The notes under the pieces are model-generated. The model was not told the DNA's origin. It searched no databases and was given only the letters and a program-made list of their open reading frames with translations. Positions 25,454 through 34,027 of a stretch of 64,000 nt of DNA are shown in pieces (positions within the stretch are counted from its first letter, which is position 1; each line of letters opens with the position of its first letter). The translations under genes and the position numbers were made by a program. The stretch comes from CAVQCJ01 sp963711005 (lineage in GTDB: Bacteria > Actinomycetota > Actinomycetes > Prado026): NCBI GenBank assembly GCA_963711005.1, contig CAVQCJ010000004.1, forward strand, positions 434,001-498,000, in the 5' to 3' direction.

Positions 25454-26884
25454 ATGGGACGCACGTTGGCGGAGAAGGTGTGGGACGCGCACGTCGTGCG
25501 ACGGGCCGACGGCGAACCCGACCTGCTCTACATCGACCTGCATCTCCTGCACGAGGTCACCAGCCCGCAGGCGTTCGACGGTCTGCGCGCCGCCGGCCGC
25601 CGGGTACGGCGCACGGATCTCACGCTGGCCACCGAGGACCACAACATCCCGACCACGGACCTGGACAAGCCCATCGCCGACCCGGTCAGCCGTGAGCAGA
25701 TCGAGACGTTGCGCCGCAACTGCGCGGAGTTCGGCGTACGGCTGCACCCGCTCGGCGACGTCGAGCAGGGCATCGTGCATGTCGTGGGCCCGCAGCTCGG
25801 TCTCACCCAGCCCGGGATGACGGTGGTCTGCGGCGACTCGCACACGAGCACCCACGGCGCGTTCGGCGCGCTGGCGTTCGGCATCGGCACGAGCGAGGTC
25901 GAGCACGTGCTCGCCACCCAGACCCTGCCGCTGCGGCCGTTCCGGACCATGGCGGTGACAGTCGACGGCCGGCTTCCCGACGGTGTCACGGCCAAGGACC
26001 TGATCCTTGCGGTCATCGCCAGGATCGGTACCGGCGGCGGGCAGGGGCACGTGATCGAGTACCGCGGCGAGGCCGTGCGGGCGCTGTCGATGGAAGCGCG
26101 GATGACCGTGTGCAACATGTCGATCGAGGCCGGGGCCCGGGCCGGCATGATCGCCCCGGACGAGACGACGTTCGAGTTCCTGCGCGGCCGCCCGCACGCC
26201 CCGCAGGGGGCCGAGTGGAGCGAGGCCGTCCAGTACTGGAGCACGCTCGCCACCGACGACGACGCGCTGTTCGACCGCGAGGTCGTCATCGAAGCCGCTG
26301 ACCTGGCGCCGTTCGTCACCTGGGGGACCAACCCCGGGCAGGGGCTGCCGCTGTCGGCGTCGGTGCCCGACCCGGCGTCGTTCGAGGACGAGTCCGAGCG
26401 AAACTCGGCCGAGGGCGCGCTCGCGTACATGGGGCTCACCGCGGGCACGCCGCTGCGCGAGATCGCGGTGGACACCGTGTTCCTCGGCTCCTGCACCAAC
26501 GGCCGCATCGAGGACCTGCGCGCAGCCGCCGCCGTCCTGACCGGACGCCGGGTGGCCGACGGGGTGCGGATGCTCGTGGTGCCGGGGTCGGTGCGCGTCC
26601 GGCTCGCGGCCGAGGCCGAGGGTCTGGACCAGGTGTTCATCGCCGCGGGCGCCCAGTGGCGGGGGGCCGGCTGCTCCATGTGCCTCGGCATGAACCCCGA
26701 CCAGCTCGCGCCGGGCGAGCGCAGCGCCTCCACGTCCAACCGCAACTTCGAGGGTCGGCAGGGCAAGGGCGGCCGCACCCATCTGGTGTCACCGCCGGTG
26801 GCGGCCGCGACGGCGGTGGTCGGCCGGCTGGCCGCCCCCACGGACCTGCCACCGGTTGCCGGGTCGCAGCGGAAGGCGAGCTGA
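25454..26884 (+). CDS. leuC: 3-isopropylmalate dehydratase, large subunit
   Basis: With LeuD it isomerises 2- to 3-isopropylmalate, and often citramalate to 3-methylmalate, in leucine and isoleucine synthesis. The protein has 476 residues of the aconitase superfamily. [4Fe-4S] ligands are visible: Cys in FLGSCTNGRIEDL (about 347) and the pair in GAGCSMCLGMNPD (about 407-410). Substrate-site segments CGDSHTSTHGAFG and ASTSNRNFEGRQG are intact. The ATG at 25454 follows AGGAGGCC. The TGA overlaps the ATG of leuD. Regulation probably acts through the adjacent palindrome. Confidence 0.98.
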   Translation: MGRTLAEKVWDAHVVRRADGEPDLLYIDLHLLHEVTSPQAFDGLRAAGRRVRRTDLTLATEDHNIPTTDLDKPIADPVSREQIETLRRNCAEFGVRLHPLGDVEQGIVHVVGPQLGLTQPGMTVVCGDSHTSTHGAFGALAFGIGTSEVEHVLATQTLPLRPFRTMAVTVDGRLPDGVTAKDLILAVIARIGTGGGQGHVIEYRGEAVRALSMEARMTVCNMSIEAGARAGMIAPDETTFEFLRGRPHAPQGAEWSEAVQYWSTLATDDDALFDREVVIEAADLAPFVTWGTNPGQGLPLSASVPDPASFEDESERNSAEGALAYMGLTAGTPLREIAVDTVFLGSCTNGRIEDLRAAAAVLTGRRVADGVRMLVVPGSVRVRLAAEAEGLDQVFIAAGAQWRGAGCSMCLGMNPDQLAPGERSASTSNRNFEGRQGKGGRTHLVSPPVAAATAVVGRLAAPTDLPPVAGSQRKAS

Positions 26885-27489
26885 TGGAACCCATCGTCGT
26901 GCACACCGGTCGCGGGCTGCCGCTGCGGCGGTCCAACGTCGACACCGACCAGATCATCCCCGCGGTCTACCTCAAGCGAGTCACCCGCACCGGCTTCGAG
27001 GACGGCCTGTTCGCGGCCTGGCGCCAGGATCCCGGCTTCGTGCTCAACGATCCCGCCAGGGCGGGCGCGACCGTCCTGGTCGCCGGCGCCGACTTCGGCA
27101 CCGGCTCGTCCCGCGAGCACGCGGTGTGGGCGCTGCTGGACTACGGCTTCCGCGTGGTGCTGTCGCCCAGGTTCGGCGACATCTTCAAGGGGAACAGCGC
27201 CAAGGGCGGGTTGCTCACCGTCGAGCTCGGGCAGGACGTCATCGAACGCATCTGGTCGGCCGTCGAAGCCGATCCCGGCACCGAGCTGACCGTCGACCTG
27301 CGCTCGCGCGAGGTGCGATGGGCCGGCGGCACGGAGCCGTTCGACATCGACGACTACACCCGCTGGCGGCTGATGGAAGGGCTGGACGACATCGGTCTCA
27401 CGCTCCGGCACGTCGACGAGGTGACCGCCTTCGAGGGCGCCCGCCCGGGCTGGCTGCCCACGACGTCACCGGTCCCGGCTGCCGACTGA
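26884..27489 (+). CDS. leuD: 3-isopropylmalate dehydratase, small subunit
   Basis: A 201-residue swivelling domain subunit that completes the LeuC active site. Seen: the N-terminal NVDTDQIIPAVYLKR, the loop GADFGTGSSREHAVWAL that binds the substrate gamma-carboxylate side, and GDIFKGNSAKGGLL. The ATG at 26884 shares its A with the leuC stop (TGATG), so the subunits are coupled and made in equal amounts. It is the last gene of the leuCD unit. A 157-base gap with no obvious gene precedes hup. Confidence 0.98.
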   Translation: MEPIVVHTGRGLPLRRSNVDTDQIIPAVYLKRVTRTGFEDGLFAAWRQDPGFVLNDPARAGATVLVAGADFGTGSSREHAVWALLDYGFRVVLSPRFGDIFKGNSAKGGLLTVELGQDVIERIWSAVEADPGTELTVDLRSREVRWAGGTEPFDIDDYTRWRLMEGLDDIGLTLRHVDEVTAFEGARPGWLPTTSPVPAAD

Positions 27490-27646
27490 CCGGCGTGCAG
27501 GACTGTCGGCAGCAGACCCGTGGACCGCAAACCCCTTGCGACACAAGGACGTTCCGCCGCGCCGGTGTTTGTCTCCGGAGCGTGTTTGGTCATAGCGTTC
27601 CCCCGGTCGGGCATCGGCTCGACGTGGACATTCCCTAGGAGAAGTA

Positions 27647-28267
27647 GTGAACAAGAGCGAGCTCATCGACGCTCTCGCCGACCGGCTCGGCGTCGGCAAG
27701 AGGGAGGCCCAGGTCGCGATCGACGCGGTTCTGGACACCATCACGCGCACCGTCGTGGCCGGGGAGAAGGTGGCGATCACGGGCTTCGGCATCTTCGAGA
27801 AAGTGGAGCGTGGCGCGCGCACTGCCCGCAACCCGCGCACCGGAGCCACGGTCAAGGTCCGCAAGACCTCGGTTCCCAAGTTCCGCCCCGGCGCGGAGCT
27901 GAAGGCGTTCGTCAGCGGTGCCAAGAAGCTCGCCAAGGCGGCTCCCGCCGCTCCGGCGAAGGCCGCGGCACCGGCAAGGGCTGCCGCGAAGAAGGCGGCG
28001 CCCGCTCGCCGGGCCCCGGCGAAGAAGGCTCCCGCGAAGCGCGCTCCGGCCAAGCGTGCGACCGCCAGGAAGGCGGCTCCCGCCAAGCGCGCGGTGGTCA
28101 AGAAGGCTCCGGCCAAGAGGGCTCCGGCCCGCAAGGCCCCGGTCCGCAAGGCCGCGGTCCGCAAGGCCGCGCCCGCCAAGAAGGCCGTGGTCAGGCGCGC
28201 CCCGGCGAAGAAGGCTCCGGCCAAGAGGGCCCCGGCCAAGAAGGCCCCGGCCCGTCGCACCCGCTAG
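27647..28267 (+). CDS. hupB: HU-type nucleoid protein with lysine/alanine-rich tail
   Basis: A 206-residue DNA-bending protein. Residues 1-90 form the HU domain (MNKSELIDALADRLG, the arm region ERGARTARNPRTG). About 95-206 form a basic tail built from repeats such as KKAPAKRAPA, like the tail of mycobacterial HupB and Streptomyces HupS, which resembles histone H1. The start is a GTG at 27647, seven bases after TAGGAGAAG. It is monocistronic, with a strong terminator just after it. The role is nucleoid compaction and protection of DNA. The repetitive tail may vary in length between strains. Confidence 0.96.
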   Translation: MNKSELIDALADRLGVGKREAQVAIDAVLDTITRTVVAGEKVAITGFGIFEKVERGARTARNPRTGATVKVRKTSVPKFRPGAELKAFVSGAKKLAKAAPAAPAKAAAPARAAAKKAAPARRAPAKKAPAKRAPAKRATARKAAPAKRAVVKKAPAKRAPARKAPVRKAAVRKAAPAKKAVVRRAPAKKAPAKRAPAKKAPARRTR

Positions 28268-28300
28268 GCCCTCCGACGCCGGTCGCCCGGCGAACGGTCC

Positions 28301-28336
28301 GACGGCCCGGCCCCCGTACAGGGGTGCCGGGCCGTC
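28301..28336. terminator. Terminator after hupB
   Basis: An 11-bp outer stem, GACGGCCCGGC (28301-28311) with GCCGGGCCGTC (28326-28336), an inner CCCC/GGGG stem with one bulged T, and loop GTACA. It lies between convergent hupB and the minus-strand small gene and can serve both. Confidence 0.85.
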
Positions 28337-28348
28337 GGCGTCCGCCCG

Positions 28349-28579
28349 TCAGGACGGGTCGGGCTCTGCCGGAGGTGTGGCCGCAAGTGTGGCCAGGGTC
28401 AGGAACGTCACGCGCTGGCCGGCGTCGTCCACCAGGATGCGGACCCGCTGGCCGACCCGCGCGAGCCGCAGCTCACCGGCGTCGAACGCATTCCGGTCGT
28501 ACGGCAGCTCGACCCCGTCGTCCAGGAGGACGGAACCGCTTCGGCTCGCAGGGTCGAAGGTCCGCACGGTCGCCTGCAC
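28349..28579 (-). CDS. Small cold-shock-like (OB-fold) protein
   Basis: A 76-residue protein whose pattern (ATVRTFDPASRSGSVLLDDG, then VGQRVRILVDD, VTFLTL) looks like a short five-stranded cold-shock/OB fold. The canonical RNP1 motif KGFGFI is absent, so nucleic-acid binding is only a suggestion. It starts with GTG at 28579. A TAGCCT box six bases before that start overlaps the cofC stop codon, so it may have its own leaderless transcript besides cotranscription with cofC. Its position after cofC is, as I recall, common in actinomycetes. Confidence 0.65.
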   Translation of the reverse strand: MQATVRTFDPASRSGSVLLDDGVELPYDRNAFDAGELRLARVGQRVRILVDDAGQRVTFLTLATLAATPPAEPDPS

Positions 28580-28588
28580 CGTCGCAGG

Positions 28589-29251
28589 CTATCGGCGCGG
28601 CCGCGGACCCGGTGCGCCGTCCGGGCCCGCCAGGACGGCGAGGACTGCGAGCGTGCGCGCGCCGAGGCCCAGGCGGCCGGCGTCGTACAGGTCGACCTCG
28701 GTGTCCACGTCCCGCCGGAGCGAGGCCAGCGGTCCGGTCACCAGCTCGACCGCGCCCGCTGCGCTGTGCCGGGCGCGGCTGCGGTGCCCGAACCGGGGGT
28801 CGAGCTCGTGCCCGGTGGCCGCCGTCAGCAGTGTGGTCCCGGTGCCCTCGGTGTCCGCGACGAAGGCCGCGGGCAGGTCCGCTGCCGTCAGCAGGGCGTA
28901 GGCGAGCTCTCCGGGGCGCAGCGCCGGTAGGTCGGCCGACAGGGCCGCGAGCGGGCGGCCGGGCCAGCGAGCGGCCGCGACCCGCGCCCCGTGCATGATC
29001 GCCGGGTTGAGCCCTGCCCGCGGGGCGTCTGCGACGACCTGCGCGCCGGCCCCCAGCGCCTGCTCGGCCACACGCGAGTCGTCGGTGACGACCAGGACGA
29101 CGCCCACCCCCTCGGCGGCCAGCGCCGCACCGACAGTGTCGACCGCGAACGCCAGCGCGAGGTCCTGCCGCGCCGGACCGGCGAACCGCGTCAGCCGGGT
29201 CTTGCCCACGGCCAGGCCCTTGACCGGCACCACGACCGTCCACCCGCTCAT
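28589..29251 (-). CDS. cofC: Phosphoenolpyruvate/2-phospholactate guanylyltransferase of F420 synthesis
   Basis: A 220-residue nucleotidyltransferase of the CofC/FbiD family. It activates 2-phospholactate or phosphoenolpyruvate with GTP to form the donor for F420-0. Seen: the N-terminal nucleotide-binding segment VVPVKGLAVGKTRL, metal-binding Asp residues in LSADLPALRPGEL, the TEGTGTTLL loop, and DIDTEVDL-like DVDTEVDLYDAGRLG near the end. Its presence shows that the organism makes coenzyme F420. CofD/FbiA and FbiB are not in the window. It is followed by the cold-shock-like gene after nine bases. Confidence 0.9.
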   Translation of the reverse strand: MSGWTVVVPVKGLAVGKTRLTRFAGPARQDLALAFAVDTVGAALAAEGVGVVLVVTDDSRVAEQALGAGAQVVADAPRAGLNPAIMHGARVAAARWPGRPLAALSADLPALRPGELAYALLTAADLPAAFVADTEGTGTTLLTAATGHELDPRFGHRSRARHSAAGAVELVTGPLASLRRDVDTEVDLYDAGRLGLGARTLAVLAVLAGPDGAPGPRPRR

Positions 29252-29346
29252 GCGCCCATCCTCGCCCGTGGTCGCGGGGGTGTTTGCGGCGGGACTCGGC
29301 CGGCAGCAAGATGGCGGGAGCCAAGCGAGCGAGGAGGTCCCGCCGG

Positions 29347-30165
29347 GTGACGCGCCGCAGACCCGAACCGTGGTACGCCTTCGCGGTCCTGGTCATCCGT
29401 CCGCTGCTGACCGTCTTCACGCGGCGCTCGTGGACGCACACGGAGCGGCTTCCGGCCACCGGTGGCGTCGTGGTCGTCCCGAACCACCTCTCGCACATCG
29501 ACCCGCTGATCGTGGCCCACTTCCTGTACGACAACGGCCGGCTGCCCCGGTTCCTGGCGAAGGCGTCCCTCTTCGACGTCTTCTTCGTGCGCCGGGTGTT
29601 CCGCGGCGCGCGGCAGATCCCGGTCTACCGCGAGTCCCGCGACGCCGGGGACGCCTTCCGCGACGCGGTCGACGCGGTGCAGCGCGGGGAGTGCGTGGTG
29701 GTGTACGCCGAGGGGACGCTGACCAGGGACCCGGACCTGTGGCCGATGGCCGGCAAGACCGGTGCCGCCCGGATCGCGCTGGCGACCGGCTGCCCGGTGG
29801 TGCCGATGGCCGCCTGGGGCCCGCAGGACCTGCTCGCCCCGTACTCCAAGCGCCCGCACCTGTTCCCGCGTCCGTTGATGCAGGTCACGGTCGGCCCGCC
29901 GGTCGACCTGTCCGACCTGCGCGGCACGACCGCCGACCCGGCGACGCTCCGGGTCGCCACCGACCGCATCATGGCCGCGGTCACCGACCTGGTCGCCGAG
30001 CTGCGCGGCGAACCCGCTCCGCCGACCAGGCTGAACCCCCGGGACGCGGAGCTGGCCACGACCGGCGACGCGCACGTGGTCTACCACCTGGACCGGCACC
30101 CACGCCGGCGGGCCCGCCCGCCCGCGGTGCCCGGACCCGAGCCGGACGCGGAGCGCCGGTCGTGA
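29347..30165 (+). CDS. plsC: 1-acyl-sn-glycerol-3-phosphate acyltransferase family protein
   Basis: A 272-residue acyltransferase of the PlsC/LPLAT group. Block I is NHLSHIDPL (the HX4D catalytic motif), block II is FVRRVFRGARQIPVYRE, block III is YAEGTLT, and block IV is VVPMAAWGP. It transfers an acyl group to the sn-2 position of lysophosphatidic acid, or to a related acceptor, at the inner membrane face. The GTG at 29347 is chosen because GAGGAGG lies nine bases before it; the ATG at 29311 and TTG at 29284 lack such a site. The stop overlaps the gpsA start, so phospholipid precursor steps are linked. The last 30 residues are Arg/Pro-rich. Confidence 0.88.
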   Translation: MTRRRPEPWYAFAVLVIRPLLTVFTRRSWTHTERLPATGGVVVVPNHLSHIDPLIVAHFLYDNGRLPRFLAKASLFDVFFVRRVFRGARQIPVYRESRDAGDAFRDAVDAVQRGECVVVYAEGTLTRDPDLWPMAGKTGAARIALATGCPVVPMAAWGPQDLLAPYSKRPHLFPRPLMQVTVGPPVDLSDLRGTTADPATLRVATDRIMAAVTDLVAELRGEPAPPTRLNPRDAELATTGDAHVVYHLDRHPRRRARPPAVPGPEPDAERRS

Positions 30166-31169
30166 CCCGGTCCGCGGTGATGGGCAGCGGGTCGTGGGGG
30201 ACCGCGTTCGGCATGGTGCTGGCGGACGCCGGGGGACAGGTCGTGCTCTGGGGAAAGGACCCGGCCCTGGCCGCGGCCATCGAGTCCAGCCGAGAGAACT
30301 CCGGGTACCACCCGGGGATCCGGCTCCCCGACGGCCTGCACGCGACCGCCGACCCCGCGGCGGCGCTGTCCGGTGCCGACCTCGTCGTGCTGGCCGTACC
30401 CGCGCAGGCGCTGCGTACGGCGCTGGCCGGCTGGCGCGAGCTGCTGCCGCCCGACGCGGTGCTGGTCAGCCTCATGAAGGGCATCGAGCTGGGCACCATG
30501 CGTCGCATGAGCGAAGTAGTCGCCGAGGTCGCCCAGGTACCGGACAGCCGGGTCGCGGTGGTGTCCGGGCCGAACCTGGCTCGGGAGATCATGCAGCGGC
30601 AGCCCGCGGCGACGGTGGTGGCGTGCACCGACGCGGACACCGCCCGGCGGGTCCAGCAGGCCTGCATGACGCCGTACTTCCGGCCGTACACCAACCCGGA
30701 CGTGGTGGGAACCGAGCTGGGCGGGTCGGTCAAGAACGTGATCGCGATCGCGAACGGGGTGGCGGTGGGGCTGGGCTTCGGCGAGAACGCGCAGGCGTCG
30801 TTGATCACCCGCGGGCTGGCCGAGATGGCCCGCCTGGGCGTGGCTCTGGGCGCGGACCCGATGACGTTCGCCGGGCTGGCCGGACTGGGGGACCTGATCG
30901 CGACGTGCACGTCGCCGCTGTCGCGCAACCGCACCTTCGGGGTGAACCTCGGGAGCGGGATGACCGCCGACGAGGCGACCGCGGCGATGCGGCAGACCTG
31001 CGAGGGGGTCAAGTCCTGCCGTCCGATCCTCGAGCTGGCGGACGCCCACGGCGTCGACATGCCGATCACCGAGGCCGTCGTCCAGGCCGTGCACGAGGGA
31101 CTCGCTCCGCGCGAGATGGCCCACTCGCTGATGACCAGGGACGCGAAGGCCGAGCAGGCGCCGGCCTAG
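30162..31169 (+). CDS. gpsA: NAD(P)-dependent glycerol-3-phosphate dehydrogenase
   Basis: Reduces dihydroxyacetone phosphate to sn-glycerol 3-phosphate, the backbone for phospholipids. The protein has 335 residues. The dinucleotide motif is GSGSWGTAF, the substrate and catalytic region includes GGSVKNVIAIANGVA with the active Lys, and GLGDLIATCTSPLSRN is the family signature. The GTG at 30162 overlaps the plsC stop (GTGA). It pairs with the acyltransferase that uses its product after the first acylation. Confidence 0.97.
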   Translation: MTRSAVMGSGSWGTAFGMVLADAGGQVVLWGKDPALAAAIESSRENSGYHPGIRLPDGLHATADPAAALSGADLVVLAVPAQALRTALAGWRELLPPDAVLVSLMKGIELGTMRRMSEVVAEVAQVPDSRVAVVSGPNLAREIMQRQPAATVVACTDADTARRVQQACMTPYFRPYTNPDVVGTELGGSVKNVIAIANGVAVGLGFGENAQASLITRGLAEMARLGVALGADPMTFAGLAGLGDLIATCTSPLSRNRTFGVNLGSGMTADEATAAMRQTCEGVKSCRPILELADAHGVDMPITEAVVQAVHEGLAPREMAHSLMTRDAKAEQAPA

Positions 31170-31191
31170 CGGGTCACACCCGGCTCGACGG

Positions 31192-32280
31192 TCACACCCG
31201 GTCGAGGGCGGCCGCGAGGTCCGACCAGAGGTCCGCGGCATCCTCGATGCCGACCGACATCCGTACCAGCGCCTCGCTCACCGCCTCGCTCTCGGACTCC
31301 CAGCGGCGGCGCCGCTCGAGGGTGGACTCAACCCCGCCCAGGCTCGTCGCGTGCACCCACAGCCGTACGCCCGCGGCGAGGGCGTCGGCAGCACTGCGGC
31401 CGCCGGCCATCTCGATCGACACGATCGTCCCCGACCCGGGGTAGCGGACCAGCGACACGGCCGGGTGCCCGGCCAGCCGCGGCACCAGGGTCCGCGCTGT
31501 CTCCTGGGCGCGGGCCACCCGCAACGCCAGGGTCCGGATCCCGCGCAGCGTGAGCCACGCCTCCATGGGACCGGGGATGGCGCCGTGCAGGCGGCGGTGC
31601 TCGTCCAGCCGGGCCAGCAGACGCTCGTCCCGCCCGCAAACGATGCCCATCTGCACGTCGGAGTGCCCTGCCAGCAGCTTGGTGGCGCTGTGCACGACGA
31701 GGTCGGCCCCCACGTCCAGCGGGCGTTGCAGGATCGGGGTGGCGAACGTGTTGTCGACCACGACCAGGGCCCCGTGCGCGTGTGCGGCCGCCACCAGCGT
31801 CGGCAGGTCGGCGACGTCCAGCCGCGGGTTCGTCGGCGACTCCAGCCACACGATGTCGGCGCCGTCGGCGGCCGCCACCGTCGCCGCGGTGTCGGACACC
31901 TCGACCGGGCGTACCTTGGCCCGGCCGGCGTCGACCCGCTCCCGGATCAGGGACAGCGTCCCGGAGTACGCGTTGTCCGGCGCGACCGCGGTGCCGCCCT
32001 CGGGCAGCAACGACAGCGCCGCCGACGCGGCCGCCAACCCGGATGCGAAGGCCAGCGCCCAGCCGCCCTCCAGGTCTCCGAGCACCGTCTCGAGCGCGGT
32101 CCAGGTCGGGTTGCCGTACCGCCCGTACTCCACCTCGCCACCGGCGACGTACGTGGAGGCGAACGTGACGGGGGCGCCCAACGGGGAGTCCGGGCTCCTT
32201 GGCGGGCGACCGGACGTCACCACCCGGGTGGCGAGAGCAAGGGGCTCCGAGGGCTGCGGGAGGGGCTGCGCGGTCGGCAT
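31192..32280 (-). CDS. Cystathionine gamma-synthase/lyase-type PLP enzyme
   Basis: A 362-residue Cys/Met-metabolism PLP enzyme, a little short for the family (about 380-400). The PLP lysine lies in VVHSATKLLAGHSD. Other family motifs are YGRYGNPTW, ALAFASGLAAASAAL, and SPTNPRLDVADLP. It could be a cystathionine gamma-lyase, gamma-synthase or methionine gamma-lyase; the sequence alone does not decide. It is transcribed toward gpsA and divergent from ddl. Its N terminus (MPTAQPLPQPSEP) is unconserved. Confidence 0.85.
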   Translation of the reverse strand: MPTAQPLPQPSEPLALATRVVTSGRPPRSPDSPLGAPVTFASTYVAGGEVEYGRYGNPTWTALETVLGDLEGGWALAFASGLAAASAALSLLPEGGTAVAPDNAYSGTLSLIRERVDAGRAKVRPVEVSDTAATVAAADGADIVWLESPTNPRLDVADLPTLVAAAHAHGALVVVDNTFATPILQRPLDVGADLVVHSATKLLAGHSDVQMGIVCGRDERLLARLDEHRRLHGAIPGPMEAWLTLRGIRTLALRVARAQETARTLVPRLAGHPAVSLVRYPGSGTIVSIEMAGGRSAADALAAGVRLWVHATSLGGVESTLERRRRWESESEAVSEALVRMSVGIEDAADLWSDLAAALDRV

Positions 32281-32315
32281 GACCGGCAGTATCGCGCCCG
32301 GTAAGGTCGCCGACG

Positions 32316-33449
32316 ATGGCCGACTCCTCGCCGCCGGACGACGGTGGCCGCCCGCGCGTCGCTGTGGTCTTCGGCGGTCGCTCCAGCGAGCATGCGATCT
32401 CGTGCATCAGCGCCGGCAGCGTGCTCCGGGCGATCGACCGGACGGCGTACGACGTGGTGCCGATCGGCATCACCACCGACGGGCGCTGGGTGCTCGAGGC
32501 CGACGACCCGGACCGGCTGGCCATCACCTCCGGCCGGCTGCCGGCCGTGGACGGCAGCGGTGCCCAGGTCGTCCTGGCGGGCGACCCCACCTCCGGCGGC
32601 CTGATGGTCTCCGAGCCCGGCGACGTCCCGCGCGTGCTCGGCGACGTCGACGTGGTGCTGCCTTTGCTGCACGGACCGTTCGGCGAGGACGGCACGCTGC
32701 AGGGGCTGCTGGAGCTCGCCGGCGTGCCGTACGTCGGGTCCGGGGTGCTCGCGTCCGCCGCCGCGATGGACAAGTCTGTGATGAAGGTCCTGCTGGCCGC
32801 TGCCGGCCTGCCCGTCGGTCCGTACGTCGTGGTGCCGGACCGGGACTGGCCGTCAGCCGGGACCGAGGCGCGGATCAGGTCGAGCCTGCGGCTGCCGGTG
32901 TTCGTCAAGCCGTCCAGGGCCGGGTCCAGCGTCGGCGTCAGCCGGGTCGCGAGCTGGGACGGCCTGGCCACGGCGGTCGAGGCGGCCAGGGGGCACGACC
33001 CCAAGGTGGTCGTCGAGGAGGCTGTGGTCGGCCGGGAGATCGAGTGCGGCGTGCTCGAGTCGGCGGACGGAAGGGCGCTGGAGACCAGCGTCTGCGGCGA
33101 GATCACCGTCCTCGGCGGGCACGAGTTCTACGACTTCGATGCCAAGTACCTCGAGGTGGACGACGTGACCAGGCTGGACGTGCCGGCCGACCTGCCCGAC
33201 GAGGTGTCCGAACGGGTCCGCGCGATGGCCGCGGTGGCCTTCCGGGCGCTGGACTGCGAGGGCTTCGCGCGCGTGGACTTCTTCGTCGCGGCGGACGGTG
33301 CTGTCACGGTCAACGAGCTGAACACGATCCCCGGGTTCACGCCGGTGTCGATGTTCCCGATGCTGTGGGCCGCCAGCGGCGTCCCGTACCCGGATCTGGT
33401 GGACCGGCTGATCCGCTCCGCCCTCCGCAAGCGCCGCGGTCTGCGCTGA
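32316..33449 (+). CDS. ddl: D-alanine--D-alanine ligase
   Basis: An ATP-grasp enzyme that joins two D-alanines for peptidoglycan. The protein has 377 residues. Seen: the N-terminal VVFGGRSSEHAISCISAGSV, HGPFGEDGTLQGLLEL, the ATP-grasp Lys/Glu residues in VFVKPSRAGSSVGVSRV, and the Mg/D-Ala site NELNTIPGFTPVSMFP. The ATG at 32316 lies eight bases after TAAGGT, and no ribosome-binding site is seen, so a leaderless mRNA is likely. In the D-lactate-accepting enzymes of vancomycin resistance the omega-loop differs; I see no sign of that here but cannot exclude it. Confidence 0.97.
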   Translation: MADSSPPDDGGRPRVAVVFGGRSSEHAISCISAGSVLRAIDRTAYDVVPIGITTDGRWVLEADDPDRLAITSGRLPAVDGSGAQVVLAGDPTSGGLMVSEPGDVPRVLGDVDVVLPLLHGPFGEDGTLQGLLELAGVPYVGSGVLASAAAMDKSVMKVLLAAAGLPVGPYVVVPDRDWPSAGTEARIRSSLRLPVFVKPSRAGSSVGVSRVASWDGLATAVEAARGHDPKVVVEEAVVGREIECGVLESADGRALETSVCGEITVLGGHEFYDFDAKYLEVDDVTRLDVPADLPDEVSERVRAMAAVAFRALDCEGFARVDFFVAADGAVTVNELNTIPGFTPVSMFPMLWAASGVPYPDLVDRLIRSALRKRRGLR

Positions 33450-33474
33450 TCCGCCGCCGACCTGCGGCCGCCGG

Positions 33475-34014
33475 TCAGGAGGACGGGGCGACCAGGGCCG
33501 GGTCGGCAGCCCCGATCGCCGGGCCGAGCTCCACCAGCACGTCCGCCGCCGGCCTGTAGTCGCGCGGCACCGACACCTCGATGTCGGCCACCCGACCGAC
33601 TGTCGTGTAGCGCGAGCCGCCGTCCACCTGCTGGGCGAACCAGTCGATCCCGTCGATCGTGGTCAGGTCGCTGGTCGGCTGCAGACCTGCGGGGGCGCCG
33701 ACCCCGCAGCGCAGGACGATCGGGGCGCCACCCCAGGCCGCGGTCTGCTCGGACACCGGGTCGGTGCCCAGCCGCGGCTGACCGGCCACGGTCGCGGGCA
33801 ACGTCCCGTGCAGGCGGCGACAGGCGTCGGCAGCTGCGCCACGGGCGTCGGGGACGGCGACCCGCACCGGCCGGGACCGCAGCAGCACGGCGGAGACGAG
33901 GCCGAGCACGACCACGCCGGCGACGAAAAGGATCAGCAGGCTGCGGCGCGGCCGCGGGCCGGACGACTCAGAGTCACGAGGAACACCCAGAGTCACGAGA
34001 ACACTCAGAGTCAC
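33475..34014 (-). CDS. DUF3515 family membrane-anchored protein
   Basis: A 179-residue protein with a short cytoplasmic N terminus, one transmembrane segment (RSLLILFVAGVVVLGLVSAVLL, about 25-46) and an extracytoplasmic domain with two cysteines (DACRRL and LRCGVG). I recognise the DUF3515 pattern from the gene that neighbours ddl and thiL in many actinobacteria (WGGAPIVLRCG, DWFAQQ, RYTTVGR). The function is unknown. GTG at 34014 or 33996 are both possible starts because the region holds repeated GTGACTCTG units. It follows the Lrp-like gene by seven bases on the minus strand. Confidence 0.8.
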   Translation of the reverse strand: MTLSVLVTLGVPRDSESSGPRPRRSLLILFVAGVVVLGLVSAVLLRSRPVRVAVPDARGAAADACRRLHGTLPATVAGQPRLGTDPVSEQTAAWGGAPIVLRCGVGAPAGLQPTSDLTTIDGIDWFAQQVDGGSRYTTVGRVADIEVSVPRDYRPAADVLVELGPAIGAADPALVAPSS

Positions 34015-34027
34015 GATCGACTCAGAG
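33966..34027. repeat. Short imperfect tandem repeat (ACTCAGAGTCAC)
   Basis: Copies at 33966-33977, 33985-33996 and 34003-34014, with a partial copy at 34020-34027. The period is 17 to 19 bases. It covers the end of the Lrp-like gene and the start of the DUF3515 gene, so it supplies alternative GTG start codons. Confidence 0.8.

Noticed and set aside
29284..29346. Upstream TTG/ATG starts for the acyltransferase gene
   Set aside because: Only the GTG at 29347 has a strong ribosome-binding site; the extra N-terminal residues are Arg/Lys-rich and unconserved.
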